Source of the DNA: Siniperca chuatsi
Lineage: Eukaryota; Chordata; Actinopteri; Centrarchiformes; Sinipercidae
Assembly: GCF_020085105.1 (NCBI RefSeq)
Contig: NC_058048.1
Span: 7,808,862 to 7,872,861 of the forward strand
Reading direction: 5' to 3'
DNA length: 64,000 nt
A program made the position numbers and the translations under genes. Within the stretch, counting starts at the first letter, position 1. Each line of letters starts with the position of its first letter. The notes under the pieces were generated by a model. That model saw only the letters and a program-made list of their open reading frames with translations, was not told the DNA's origin and searched no databases. Below, piece after piece: positions 43,260 through 54,879 of this stretch.

Positions 43260-43770
43260 TTATCCCAGTAGCTGAAATGCCGCACGGTGGCGCAGTGGAG
43301 CGACTGAAACAGAACCCTGCTTTTTTTTTTTTTTTTTTTCTTTTCTGGAAAACATCAATGGGGAGAGTGGATTTGCATGTCCGGCCGTCTGTGCCAATGG
43401 GCGCACTGGGAAGGCTGGGTTAGCGGGTGGAGCCGGGGGAAGCAGCCCAGCAAGTGCACAGTCAACAACCAAAGCATCCGAGATTACCACAGATACACCA
43501 ATTTCACCGAAATCTCCCTTGAATCGTTGTTGTAAACCTTTTTCATTTTGTGTGTGTGTGTGTGTGAGAGTGTGTGCGTGCGTGCGTGCGTGTAGCGACC
43601 AGGTTGATTTGCGGCTCCACATCGCCTCCATACATCGCTTTCACAGTGCGGATGAAGATTTTGTGAAATTACCAATTTGCACATTGTTCTTGTGTATGAT
43701 ATCTTTCTGTCCGGTGTCCTGGATTTACACAGAGGAGGAGCGGGGAGCCGATCATCCGTCGTTCTCTTGG
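43260..43770 (+). promoter_or_regulatory. Candidate promoter and noncoding first exon of a downstream plus-strand gene
   Basis: GC and CpG content rise sharply against the surrounding AT-rich DNA. A CCAAT box lies at 43396-43400. The segment ends at a good donor TCTTGG|GTGAGT with GT at 43771-43772; a second donor CCCG|GTAATG lies at about 43842. No open frame has a family signature, so it would be a 5'UTR exon. Human COQ8B is followed in tandem by NUMBL, so numbl is the natural synteny candidate, but nothing in the sequence proves this. The opening CACGGTGGCGCAGTGG also resembles the end of a common fish repeat, and a 20-bp poly-T follows it. Confidence 0.4.
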
Positions 43771-44850
43771 GTGAGTTCACCGGATTCCCGTCCAATCTGG
43801 CATCCCTGTTTACTGACACTTCCAGGGTTATCTGGAGACCCGGTAATGTCTTTATAATGAATGAATCCGCAATCAAGAAGTACACGATCCACTCAAAACC
43901 ATATTGAGCCCTTGATTTGTGAGTTACGATGTAGCCTAATTATAGGTTAATGTTTGGATACAACTGCAACGCTTTTGGAAATGGATCTCCCCAGTGGGCC
44001 CATATGTGTGAAATGAATGAAATGTGGCAGCTCCAGCCTTTGATAGCGGTTTACATCCCTAATCCATAACGAGAGAGAAACAAGTATATTCTAGAAGGAC
44101 TCTGATCGGCTCTTACACAAAACTACCGGCACAGTCGCAATATAAGTATTATCTTATTCCAATGATGCCATAATTAAAACAAGCTGTAACTTTATAGGCC
44201 CACTCTTGAAATATAGCTCCTTATTATGATCCTATGACACCGCTTATTGGCATGAATTTAGGTTATTGCGTCATTATTGGCGTGGGAATGAGTTCATGTG
44301 ATATCGATTGAGCTGTAAAGAGTCAAGTTGATTGTTGTGTTGTTCATAGGTTTGCGTGTTTGTGGGTATTTTCTCCAGGATGGCATGGCCACTGAAACAC
44401 GCGCCCTGAGTTTTGAATATGTAACACCACACTTCTACCTGTCTGCAGGATTCTCTCTGTCTCTCTCCATTGCATCATGCTGTGTGTGTTAATTGTGTCT
44501 TTTGGATTTGGTTGCATCATTCTCAAACTTCTTCAGGCCTTATTCATTGTTGTGCTGCAGCTTACTGCGATCTCTCCCAAACTTCTTGTTCCCTGACACC
44601 AATGGGAGAGTCATAGAACATGAGAGGAAAATATTGTGGCATTCAAATGACTTAGATACTGCAGCTAAAACACACACACTCAGTTACACACTTGGCACAT
44701 GTCTTCCTATATAGGCCCAGTAAATGCATGCGGCTCTATTGTCTGTGGACCCCCATCTGTTCCATGACATGGCATTCCTCAGACAGACAGTCATGCTGTT
44801 AGGGGCTGGTCTAATCTGACCCACTGCCTCTGAGAGAGAGAGAGATGGGG
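43771..44850. other. Gene-poor stretch, possible first intron
   Basis: No coding exon or recognisable element is seen. If the 43.77 kb donor is real this is the start of a first intron longer than 20 kb. Confidence 0.4.
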
Positions 44851-44899
44851 TGTATTAAGAGAGTAGGTGCAGGGTGTCTCAGCCCACAAGCCCTAGACC

Positions 44900-45415
44900 A
44901 CCTGCATAGACAGCTAGGCTGGAGGGCTAGGTTTGACCTAGGATTGGTCTTAGTGAAGCACTAAATTTGGTTTGAGAAAAGGCTGGAGGATTGGTCAGGA
45001 GCATGAGCTACATTAAGGCTAGATTTGGTCTGGAGCATGAGGCTAGGTTTTAGAGTTGGGGCTAGAGGAAGGCCAGGTTCTGCCTGGAGTTGGGGCTAGA
45101 GGTTATTGGACAGGACCATGAGATACATTAGGCTAGCTTTAGGCTATGGCTAGGGCTAAAGCTAGAGCTAGAGGGGCTAGATTTGGTGTGGAGACTGGGG
45201 CTAAAGGAAGGCTAGGTTTGGTCCAAAGCTTGGTTAGATAGCCCAGAGAAAGGTTAGGTTTAGTCTGAAGCTGAGGCATGTGAAAGGCTGCGTTTGGTCT
45301 GGGAGTTAAAGGAAGACAATGTTTGGTTTAAAGCTGGGGCTAGAAGAAGCCAATGTTTGGTGGTGCTAGAGGAAGGCAAGGTTTGGTCTAGGGATTAGAA
45401 GAGAGACACAGGTGC
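44900..45415. repeat. Degenerate minisatellite, unit about 30-40 bp
   Basis: About 14 diverged units follow the pattern GGGGCTAGAGGAAGGCTAGG, then TTTGGTCTGGAG. Two neighbouring copies near 45055-45105 are spaced 34 bp apart; other units vary from about 28 to 42 bp. The plus strand is strongly purine- and G-rich with few Cs. Confidence 0.75.
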
Positions 45416-45535
45416 TAGAATTTGAAGTCCAAAACAAGGGGTTGCTGGACATAAATGGGTTCTGATGTAGCTAATCACTGTTGCAACTCACTCATCACAA
45501 CTAGAACATAATTGCACCACCCCCATCCACACAGC

Positions 45536-45538
<3 letters not shown>

Positions 45539-45566
<28 letters not shown>

Positions 45567-45705
45567 CATTTCCCCTTAGACCATTTCCCCTCTTCCACTG
45601 CTTTGATTGCTGCATTAGGACTTGGCTGTCTTTTGTTGTCCACACACACATGCGCGCATGCACGCACGCACACACACACACACACACATACACACACACA
45701 CACAA
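45539..45705. repeat. Two (CA)n tracts
   Basis: CA runs at 45539-45567 and 45660-45704, the second starting as GCGCATGCACGCACGCA, flank about 90 bp of unique sequence. Ordinary microsatellites. Confidence 0.9.
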
Positions 45706-47465
45706 GGGGGAGGGTTGGCGCAGCTGAGATTACAATAAAAACGGGGATCAAAGGTCATCCAGCTGGCCAATCAGGGTGCTGTATTGGTTGGCTGGTGGTG
45801 GAGGAGGGCGTTGCCCCACTTTGTGCTGGTCAGGGTGGGTCTGCTAAACAAGCGGCTCCACTTCCAGCCCCGGCCCTGCTACTGCCGGCAGCCACATTGC
45901 TTCCTCAGAGCCAGTCACACCAACCTCTGGACACTTTATTAGACTGCAGGTCAGAGGCTTGTCCAGTTTAGAGGAAGTCCTCTATTGGTTCATGACTGGA
46001 TTTCTGGTTTGTAATCAGCTGCTTCTTGAAAACTTAAATTGTTGGGCCTTCAAAGAGAAAGTGTACAAGCACAAAAAGTTACAATTTAAACCACAGAATA
46101 TGTATACAACTGCACTATTTTCTTAGATGACTACTAAAACCCCTTTCACACATGCAGTCTATCTCTGAATGGGGTCATGTGTGAACAGGAACAGGGAACG
46201 ATATTCAAGGAAAGGTACCTCCAATTTCCCACCTCAAGACCTAGTAACATTTCAGGGAAAATGCCTGTATGGCTTTGTTGTGAATGAAAGCAATAACATC
46301 GCAGGGACAAGCACGTAAAGGGTTACGTCCGTCTGACAAAAGACGCGTTAACGTGGAGCGAGCTAACCAATCACAAGAAACTGCCGATGACGTATTTGAA
46401 TCTGTGACTAGTTTATGGTTTCCTTCCTTGCCAATGCTTTCGCGGGTGATTTGATAAACAAGCACCACAAGTTCTTTTGTTTGCAACAAAGCTCAGTTTT
46501 TCAAGAATGTCTGGAAAGTGGACAGATTCAGAATAAGGGCTCCTCTGAGTCTGTGCAGAGGGTGAAATTGATAGGCATCTGTCTGGAACAGTTCCAGTTC
46601 CATTGTCGCCGTGTACACGTACATCTGGCCTTCTCCCATCTTCTTCTTCGGGTGACTTTTATGGCGGTTGGCATCTATAAGTGTTGCATTACCGCCATCT
46701 GCTGGACTGTCCCTTGCCCCATCTATTCAAGCATTGCTATGGCATGTGCGAAAAGGCGTAAATGTTCCTTAATGAAGCTGCATGTGTGAATAGTGAAAAT
46801 CACTAGCGGTGCCTGAAAGGTTATCCCATATAATTTACTGGGAACTGTGTGTGAAAAAGGCTTATGTTGCACGTTGGCTGATAGTGTTTAGAAGATTTAC
46901 AGTGTTCAATTGGTACTATGCTTGTATGTACGGTGCATTTGTAATATGTGTGTATGTGTGGGTGTTAATGAATGAAACTAAACCCTGCAACTAAAACCCT
47001 TAAATTGACTACAGAATGGGTGGTGGTGGGATTAATTAAAGAAATAGAATATGATAATGAGATTTGAAGTACGTAAAAGATGGTGAAGAGAGGAAGGATG
47101 GAAAGAGATGAGTGGTGGCAAGAGGAAGTGCTTTAGAGACAGAGCAGGGAGCCGAGAGGGAGAGAGAAAGAGAGTGTATCAGAAATTAGGAGAGGCAGAG
47201 AGAAAGATTGAGGCTACAGGAGAACTGATAAAGAGAGAGCGACAATATGAAAGAACAAGAGAGAGATGGACCGAACAGAAGGGAGAGCGAAAAGTGGGAA
47301 TTAGCCAACAGGGACGCTGGAAACCATTTGTTCCCTGGCCGCTGTCTTTAGTTTGTGGCAGAAACTCCTCATTGGATGTGATCATGTCAGTCTGCACAGA
47401 ACCTGCAACACAGAACATGTACTTTCATTATAATTTTTATGTCCATGTCATCCTCCCTTTCACTT

Positions 47466-47497
<32 letters not shown>

Positions 47498-50400
47498 TTC
47501 CAACTCTGCTGTCTGATGCTTAAGTGCCTTCAGTATGTGCTGAGTGGAGTTATCTGATTACTGCAGGCTAGTTAAATGCAGCCACTCCTTTTCCTCATAT
47601 GGTTCCATTACTACATACACTAATAGCATGCTCACAGTGCAAAGACATAGGCCTGTTGTTTAGTCTATGTGTCTGTTTGTGTGCATTTTATGTGTTTTTT
47701 TTGCTGTGCATTATGTTGATCTGGATTGATAAATGATTGGAGCAATGGATTTGAATTCCTGTTTAGTGAACCCTCGTGTGTGAAGGCAGCGATTTGTGTT
47801 TTTCTCGGTGTGTTTGACCATGCGTGTGTGTGTGTGTGTGTGTTTTCCTGGCGATCAGCAGTTTATTTCTTTGCTTCAGTGGCTTTTTTCCCAGCAGATA
47901 ACAAGGAAAGTGGAAATGGGTCTTTCTCAGCAGCCACAACTCCGACTGGAGCACTCATTGCAACTAATAACTGTCACTTTGAGTTGCGAGGGTTGCATTT
48001 TTGGTCTCATTTGTGTCTTGATTTATTTTTTGGTGATGACCTATTTCAGCCTCTTTAGCTGTTGAAGCTTAGATGCAACAACAACGTACAATGCAAAAAA
48101 CGCTAAAAAAAAAGCCTCTGAAACACCACATCCCTCCCTCAGGGTCTGATTTGATCTACATTCTTTTCCATGCTTTTAGCAACTGCTTTGTTTGCTGCTT
48201 GTCAATTGTTTTCACATGGTTTGTCCCAAATTACACCTAGCACCTACCATGAACATCCAACACTGAATGCTTTTAACCCCATACCTCCCTCTGCAGTGTG
48301 AACGCACTACAAAAAAGTGTTGACTACCTACAGAGAGGCTTAACACAGTCTCAGTGTGAGATTCATGGCAGAATGACAAAATAACCAAATAATTAATAAT
48401 CTCTTCCCTCCATTACTCCACTGGTAAAATTTGCATAAGATAATCCAGCCGTCTATTCCTTTACGAATTCAAATATTTGACATTATTTACAAAATGTACA
48501 CTTCAAAAATGTATATTAGTAGCATTAGATGTATCGTTATAAGCAACAAATATTAGTATCAAAAACTAGAAAATTGCTTCTAACAGGCACATTAGCCCCG
48601 GTAAAACCACAACCTGTTGTTCTTACACTTTGGTTTTTGTTAGTGAGCTGTGGAGGTGGTGGTAGGTGGGTTTTGTTACCTTTGGAAAGAGCCAGGCTAG
48701 CTGTTTCCCCCTGTTTCCAGTCACCTTCTGGCTGTAGCTTCATATTTAGCACGCACACATCGTGGTATCGATCTTCTCATCTAAGTCTTGGGAAGAAAGC
48801 GAGTGAGTGTGTTTCCCAAAATGTCAAACTGTTCGTTTTAAGGAAGTGTGACAATCATGAAGGTTGCCAGTATGAATCCTCTAGGAAAATTTAGGTAGGT
48901 AAATTAATGAGTACGGCTTGCCCCTCCCTTCACAACTATTATTAAAGTGTCCTTGAGCAAGGCACTGAGTCCCCATCTCCTGTCTGATAGAAGATTATAG
49001 CAGTTCTTGACCAAGTAAGATTACGTTTAGCTGTGTGATGGTATGGCAGGATATACTTGTAAAAGTGTATACATGCTTTCAACTTCCCCTGGATTAAAAG
49101 AAACCACGAATGCATAATGAGGATTCTCCATTTGATCTATATGTGGAGGTAAATGAGCCCAGATGGCCTGTCTGCTCTGTAGTGCATCAGAGGAACGCTG
49201 GCATTGTTAGTTTCTAATCTTGTGTTATTTACAGTACTTACAGCCCACGTACAATGACTTTCCACTGCACTCTTCTGTTATAATTCGAAGCCTGTACAGT
49301 GTGTGTGCAGCTGAGCTTTGGTCTCACAGCGTGGAAAAAACCCTGTTTAATATGACGCGGGCTTCTCCGCTGCACTATTTCAGAGTGATGCCAAGGGAGA
49401 GAGAGTGTTAGCGACAGACAGAACCCAAGTTAAATCTTCCAGAGCACAGAGGGGCCTATTCACTGTGCTATGTGAAGAGTGGAGAGGGGGAGAGAGAAAG
49501 GTGGCAGTGAGTGAGGTGGGGGTAGAGGAGCGGGGTGACAACACTTAAAGCCGTTTTTAGGGTTGATGGTATGCATCTGTGTAGTATATGTTGTACAGCT
49601 ATACATGCCTGTCTAAAGCAGTCAGAGACTCAGAGACAGAGTGAAGGATGGAGGACAGTTGATCGCTGTCTTCTGCTGCTACATATAGGAATCAAGCTCT
49701 GTATGCACGTGTGTATTTGAAACAGAAAGAGAGAGACAGAGGGGTTTCAATTTATTTGGGAAAGCAGCCACAAGTTACCTCCAGCTGAAAAAAGAATGAG
49801 TCACCGGAGAAAACGGATACATGTCTGCACTTTTTGGTGCACACGTATCGCTGTATGTGTCTATCCGCATGTACTGTGCAAGTAAATATGTGACTGCTTA
49901 CGCACTGGTGTGCAAGGCCTGACAAAACAAAGGTCAAGGAACATGACTGTAGATCCAGACTGTTCGAAAAGTCTACACAGGGTGAGGGAGTGACACAGGG
50001 GAGACGGTGGAGGTAACCAAATTTATGGGATCCAAATAACTGATAAAATATCTCTCCACACCTGTATATGACAGGTGTGTCAACTTGAAAAAAAGTTAAA
50101 GAACTTTACGAGACAGTGTGTGGGAGTTTTTCCACTTATTTATGGGATCCTTAAAAAAATGATTGTTTATGTTATGCTTTTATAAAGAAGATATATCTTT
50201 GTCGCATTTTTTTAAAACTCTGTTTTAAAAAAATGTTTTTGTTGTTCGGGCTGTAGTGGTCAAGCTTCTGTTTAATGCCCAGTAAATTGATACCTTGAGC
50301 TAACAGTTCATTTAAAATTGTATTCCAAAGTTCACTATCCTTATCGTTACTTATATGGTAGCAACAACTTTGTTCAGCTGCTGTTCAAGAAGTTAGTATT

Positions 50401-50655
50401 ATTGGGTAATAAAAATGATTAAAGGAGCATAGTGCTTTTGATGTGTTATTGCAACAGTGTGTTATTACAGTTTTATAAATGCAGTAATTTGTAGTGATGT
50501 TTAGATCAGCTGAAATTCCACTTTGTATCGCTCCCTTTAGCACTTCTTAGCTGGTCTTCGGTCACTACAGTAAAACATGGTCTTTAATTTCTTTATGACC
50601 ATCAGTCAGGTGTTTCAGTGTGTGGCCTTAATGTAATCATGTAGTTTGTGTCTTT
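45706..50655. other. Non-coding stretch without a supportable gene
   Basis: No exon signature was found. It contains a purine-rich AGAGA region at 47040-47290, a CT/CA tract at 47467-47498, a GT tract at 47822-47843, a fragment of the repeat family also seen at 52955 and 56230 (about 48680-48750, AGAGCCAGGCTAGCTGTTTC), and a GTCCTTGAGCAAGGCACTGA block (48950-48969) familiar from fish repeats. Confidence 0.5.
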
Positions 50656-50659
50656 GTGA

Positions 50660-51290
50660 TGGTGTTGTGGTACACAGGGGCTGGACCCAAAAGCACGACT
50701 AGCCCAGAGGAAGTTGAAGTAGTTTCAGTTTATTGTAAAAACACAATGAGTAACCAGGAGTGTGGAAGTAATCAGTGTGAGCCAGTGGACTGGGTGAAGA
50801 CAGAGGGCTGGCAAGAGACTGGTGAGAGCAGGCAGGCGGAGCGAGGACAGCGGGCTGAGGTGGAGCAGCGGAAGATGCGAAGTGAGGTCTTCCTGGAAAG
50901 CCGGTGAGTAACTTGGAGGCTGGCGAGAGGAACAAACCTGAACACAGGGAGTCAGAGAGTTAGTCAGGGGTGCAGATAATATGAAGGCAATTCTTTCAGA
51001 GAGGTAAGTCGGAGGCCGAGGCAGAACACCACTTGGGTAAAGAGTAGTGAGAAGAGCCGAGTAGATATACTGCCAGGTGCTGATTGGTGGATGGAGAGCA
51101 GGTGAGCAGCAGCAGATGAGTAGCAGGTGTGTCAGTCTCTGATTGGAAGTTCACCGGAGGCCACGCCCCGCAGCACATGCACACACACACACACACACAC
51201 ACACGCAAACAAACACAGAAGGGGAACCAACAGGGGACAAACAGACAGAAACACTAGGAATGGTACAGCTGTACCATGACAGATGGAGAA
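50660..51290. mobile_element. Probable non-autonomous transposon or dispersed repeat
   Basis: The block runs from GGTACACAGGGGCTGGACCC (50668-50687) through ATTGGTGG/AGCAGGTGAGCAGC-type GA-rich sequence to a perfect 18-bp palindrome ATGGTACAGCTGTACCAT (51260-51277) followed by GACAG. Blocks opening with a ctggacccaaaagcacgac phrase and ending near a taccatgacag phrase recur in fish genomes. A CA microsatellite (51177-51204) sits inside. The family is not assigned. Confidence 0.45.
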
Positions 51291-52950
51291 CAAAGATGAA
51301 GCCAAGAAATTGAGAAAATCTATTTGGAAGTGACATCTTCAAAAAACAAAACCATATCAGGGGAGCACACTGACCAAATAAATCTATTGCTGGACGTAAG
51401 TCATCACTTTCCTTTTGTCCCAGGAAATGTAGGTAGGTTTTGGAGACATTGATATTACATACTGTTGGAGAATTGACTCCCCTGCTAAAATTCATCACAG
51501 GTGCCAGAGAAAAAAACAAGGAATCTTTTGTTTTTTGGTTCACAGACTCCGACAGGTTCCTCTTGTAAAGTTTACTCTGATCTCAGTAATAAATTCACCT
51601 GTAAAAAAAATATAAAATAAAATAGAATAAAAAGAATACCTCTTGTAAGCAGCACATGTTATTTTCTGTGTGGACCAGTCTGCTACAGTATGCTTGTAAA
51701 TGTGTAAATGTGCCAGCAAGGTTTATAAAACATTCTCTCTGTTTACCAGAGCTATGACTCATGGTTGCTATGGCGAGGAGCTCTGACAGCAACACAGCTG
51801 ATTAGGAGCATCTGACTCCACATGACTGTACTCCCTTCCCCTCTCTCTGCCTCCATCAGTCTATCACTCCCGTTTTCTGCCTCTTTTCCTTTCATGCTAT
51901 CTTTCCATCAATATTTCCTCACTCTCTTCTTCACTGGGACGCCGTCTTTGTGTTTACTCTACTTTTTTGTCAGATTCGCAGGTGTCACCAAATTTAATTT
52001 GTCTGTTCTTTCACTCCTCCTTGTTTCCTTGTCTTTTTTTCCCTTCTACTTGTCTTCCCGTCCCTCGCTTTAGTTCTGCAGCACTCAATAATCTTTAATG
52101 CCTCATATAGATTTTCTTATCATACCATCGCCCTTCACTACTCCTCTCCTTTTTTCTCCTTCTTTCCTCTCAGTCCCATCCTTCTGCCTGTCTTTCTGTG
52201 GGGGCCAGCTGCGTGCCAAATGTGGCCCACTCTCCCAGCTGTTGGCATCATGATCGTGAAGAGGAGAAGACTGAGATGGAAATGATCACTCATGAAAAAC
52301 AAGGCGTAGTAATCCTCATAATACATGTGAGAAGGATTAAATGCCAGGAAGAAGGAAGGAAGAATATAAAAAACACAAAAACTACTAACCATAGCCTAGT
52401 ACAGGAATTTAACAGTAATATCCTGCCATAGTGTATGAGATTAAAAAACTGATTAGCCATAAGAGATTTAAAAGAAGCCAATCATAAACAATGTAGTTAG
52501 TACCTCAGACACATGCTGTAAATCCCTATAGGAACATTCTAGTGATGCCACAGAAGATAGAAATGCCATTAATGACTGCTGAGTACCACAGACAGACTTT
52601 ACTGTAATTCCCTATTATGACATTAGAGGCTAACATTCATTAGAAATCATCACAAAGATGCACAGGAATATGCGACAACCCAGCAAGAGAATATGACAAT
52701 GTTTTGTGTAAAATCAGCACTTTGATAAGAAAGGTTTGTTGAGTTTGAGGTATAGAAGGAGGACTACGAGAAAGCAAGTGAGACTGAGGGAAAACTACAG
52801 GCAGCGACGTGAGAGATGGAAAGGTAGAGGAGTGAAGGAGAGGAAGATGAGTGTCGTTGCTGAGTGAAAACATCACCCAAATGTCACCTTTCAGAAACTT
52901 AAAAACAATGCTTGGAGAAACGTTTCACCACACAGCCTGTGTTTCTCTCT
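51291..52950. other. Non-coding stretch, pyrimidine-rich patches
   Basis: CT-rich runs at 51830-52200 give long open frames on the plus strand by composition alone. No gene or element is recognised. Confidence 0.5.
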
Positions 52951-52954
52951 CTCT

Positions 52955-53300
52955 TAAAGCAATAGTTGGACACTTTGGGAACAATTTTTCACTTTCTTGC
53001 CAATGAGAAGATTGATACCATTCTCATGTCTGTCCACTAAATATGAAGCTACAGCCAGCAGTCAGTTAGCTTAGCTGGTAGCAGGGGAAAACAGTTAGCC
53101 TGGCTCTGTCCAAACATTATATAAAACTGCCTACCGGCACTTCTAAAGCTCACTGATTGACACGTCATATCTCGTTTGTTTAATCCTTACAAAAAACAAA
53201 GTGTAAAACCGGCAAGTTGTTGACAGAGCCAGGCTACCTGCTTCTTTGTGCTAAGCTAAGCTAACGTCAGTTCTTTTAAGAAGTTTCTAAGAATGTTTAC
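52955..53300. repeat. Dispersed fish repeat (copy A)
   Basis: The block opens AGCAATAGTTGGACACTTTG, passes through TATGAAGCTACAGCCAGCAG and TTAGCCTGGCTCTGTCC, and ends GCTAAGCTAAGCTAACGTCA. It is a familiar abundant fish interspersed sequence. The internal AGAGCCAGGCTA/TAGCCTGGCTCT pair makes it partly inverted-repetitive. Related pieces lie near 48680, 54880 and 56230. Confidence 0.65.
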
Positions 53301-54860
53301 ATCAAGTATTTGACATTTCTTACACAAGTTACACTTCAGAAATGTGTAGTAGCAATATATATATAGGTCACAGCAAATAGTATAAAAACATGCAGTATAC
53401 TGTATATTTCATTTTTGGCTAAAAGTAGTAAGTACTTGTGCCAGTTTTCTAACTGCAGCTTATTTACCTGTGACTTCCTTTGAACTTTGACCAGAGATAT
53501 CGGGTATGTTTACAACACAAAATTTCCGCCTTCATGGGCCTCACAATCCTGGACATCCCACTTGATCATCAGCTATTTGCTGGGGCAGATGGATGAGGCT
53601 GGAGGCCAAAAGGAAAGAGGTGAGGAGCGATTGTAGGTGGTGGAGAGATGGACAGAGCAGAGGGAGAGATGAAAGGAGGGAAGATGGAGGAGGGAGAGGT
53701 GTCTTGTTTCGCAGGCGAGCTGCAGTTAAATGCCACAGTCACGATGAAAAAAAGAAACAACCATGGAGATTATTGATAGTGTTAGCATTTAGAGTGAATT
53801 GTTCCTGTTGTGACTGCTTAGAGGCTGTGAGGCAAATACTTTGTGAAAAGGGCAATAGAAAGCAACATTTTGATTGATTGTAGGTCATTACACCACAACC
53901 ATATTAGACCATATACAGCTATTAGGCCGTACCTGACCTGCAGACCTTTTCTCCACACTGTGCTCTTTTCTCCACTAATTTTTCATAATCCTCCCTGTTT
54001 TTTTTTTCCAATTTCCTCTCAGCCCTCAGTTGTTAAAAAGCTCCCTCTGTCTTTTCTGTTCTGCTCTTTATCTTTCTCAGTCCTCCCCCTTTCCTCTCAA
54101 AATATCAATTTCTTCATCTATCTCACTTCCCCCCTTTCTCTCTGTCTGCCTCTCCCGGTCAGGGGAAGTGGCAGCCGCTGCCTGCTGGCTCCCAGAGGAA
54201 CAGACCTGCCTTTGTCTGTCTGCAGTGTAGGAAGATGAGTAGCCTGTCCACCCAGTAAGCCCAGAAAGCCCAGTTGGGATTCAGGGTTTGTCTGCGGCTA
54301 GCTAGCCAGCCACCCAGAACACCTGTAAATCAGCCAGCCACTCAAGCCATGGCCTTCCCGGTCTGTATAGCTAGCTAGCCAGTCAGTCAGGTATTATGTT
54401 AGGCACTATTAGGAAGAAGGGATGGGAAAGCACGGTGGAGACGGAGACAGACAGACTGCAGACCTTGGTTAAATGTTTTCCAAGCAAAACCAAAAATGTG
54501 GAATGACTTTGAATCCTGAACAGAATTCCTGCGAAAACTCCCCTATTTAACTTGGACAAGTCTGAAATTATTGCAGCCCAATTTATTACCTCATACCATG
54601 ACCTGAGAGCAACCAGAGGGAACTGTCAGCTATTTTATGCTACATGACATTATGACACTCAAGCACTACCGGGTTTTGCTTTTATTTTACTTGTTGAATG
54701 TAATGAAATTGTATTTTTCTTTCTTGACTGTTAACTTCCACAAAGTAGCCTATTGGTACTTGGTGTGTGATGGAGGAAAGGGAAGAGATAAAACATAAGG
54801 TTATGTTTTTTTAGATATTATGTATGCCCTGAGTTAAACAGTGTCCTCAGTCAACCATAA
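53301..54860. other. Non-coding stretch
   Basis: No exon is supportable. It includes GA-rich sequence at 53590-53700, a CT-rich patch at 53940-54150 and GCTAGCTAGCCAGCC-type short repeats at 54296-54390. Confidence 0.5.
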
Positions 54861-54879
54861 AGACAAAGACTGGATAGGG

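Noticed and set aside
45512-45971. Overlapping open frames rich in Thr-His or Cys-Val near 45.5-45.9 kb
   Set aside because: They are driven by CA tracts; no splice structure or family similarity supports a gene.
47108-47557. 149-aa frame rich in Arg, Glu and Lys at 47.1 kb
   Set aside because: The purine-rich composition (GAGA) yields charged open frames by chance, and the end runs into a CT/CA repeat.
51822-52073. Ser/Leu/Phe-rich frame that looks like a membrane protein
   Set aside because: It comes from a CT-rich low-complexity patch without splice sites or homology.
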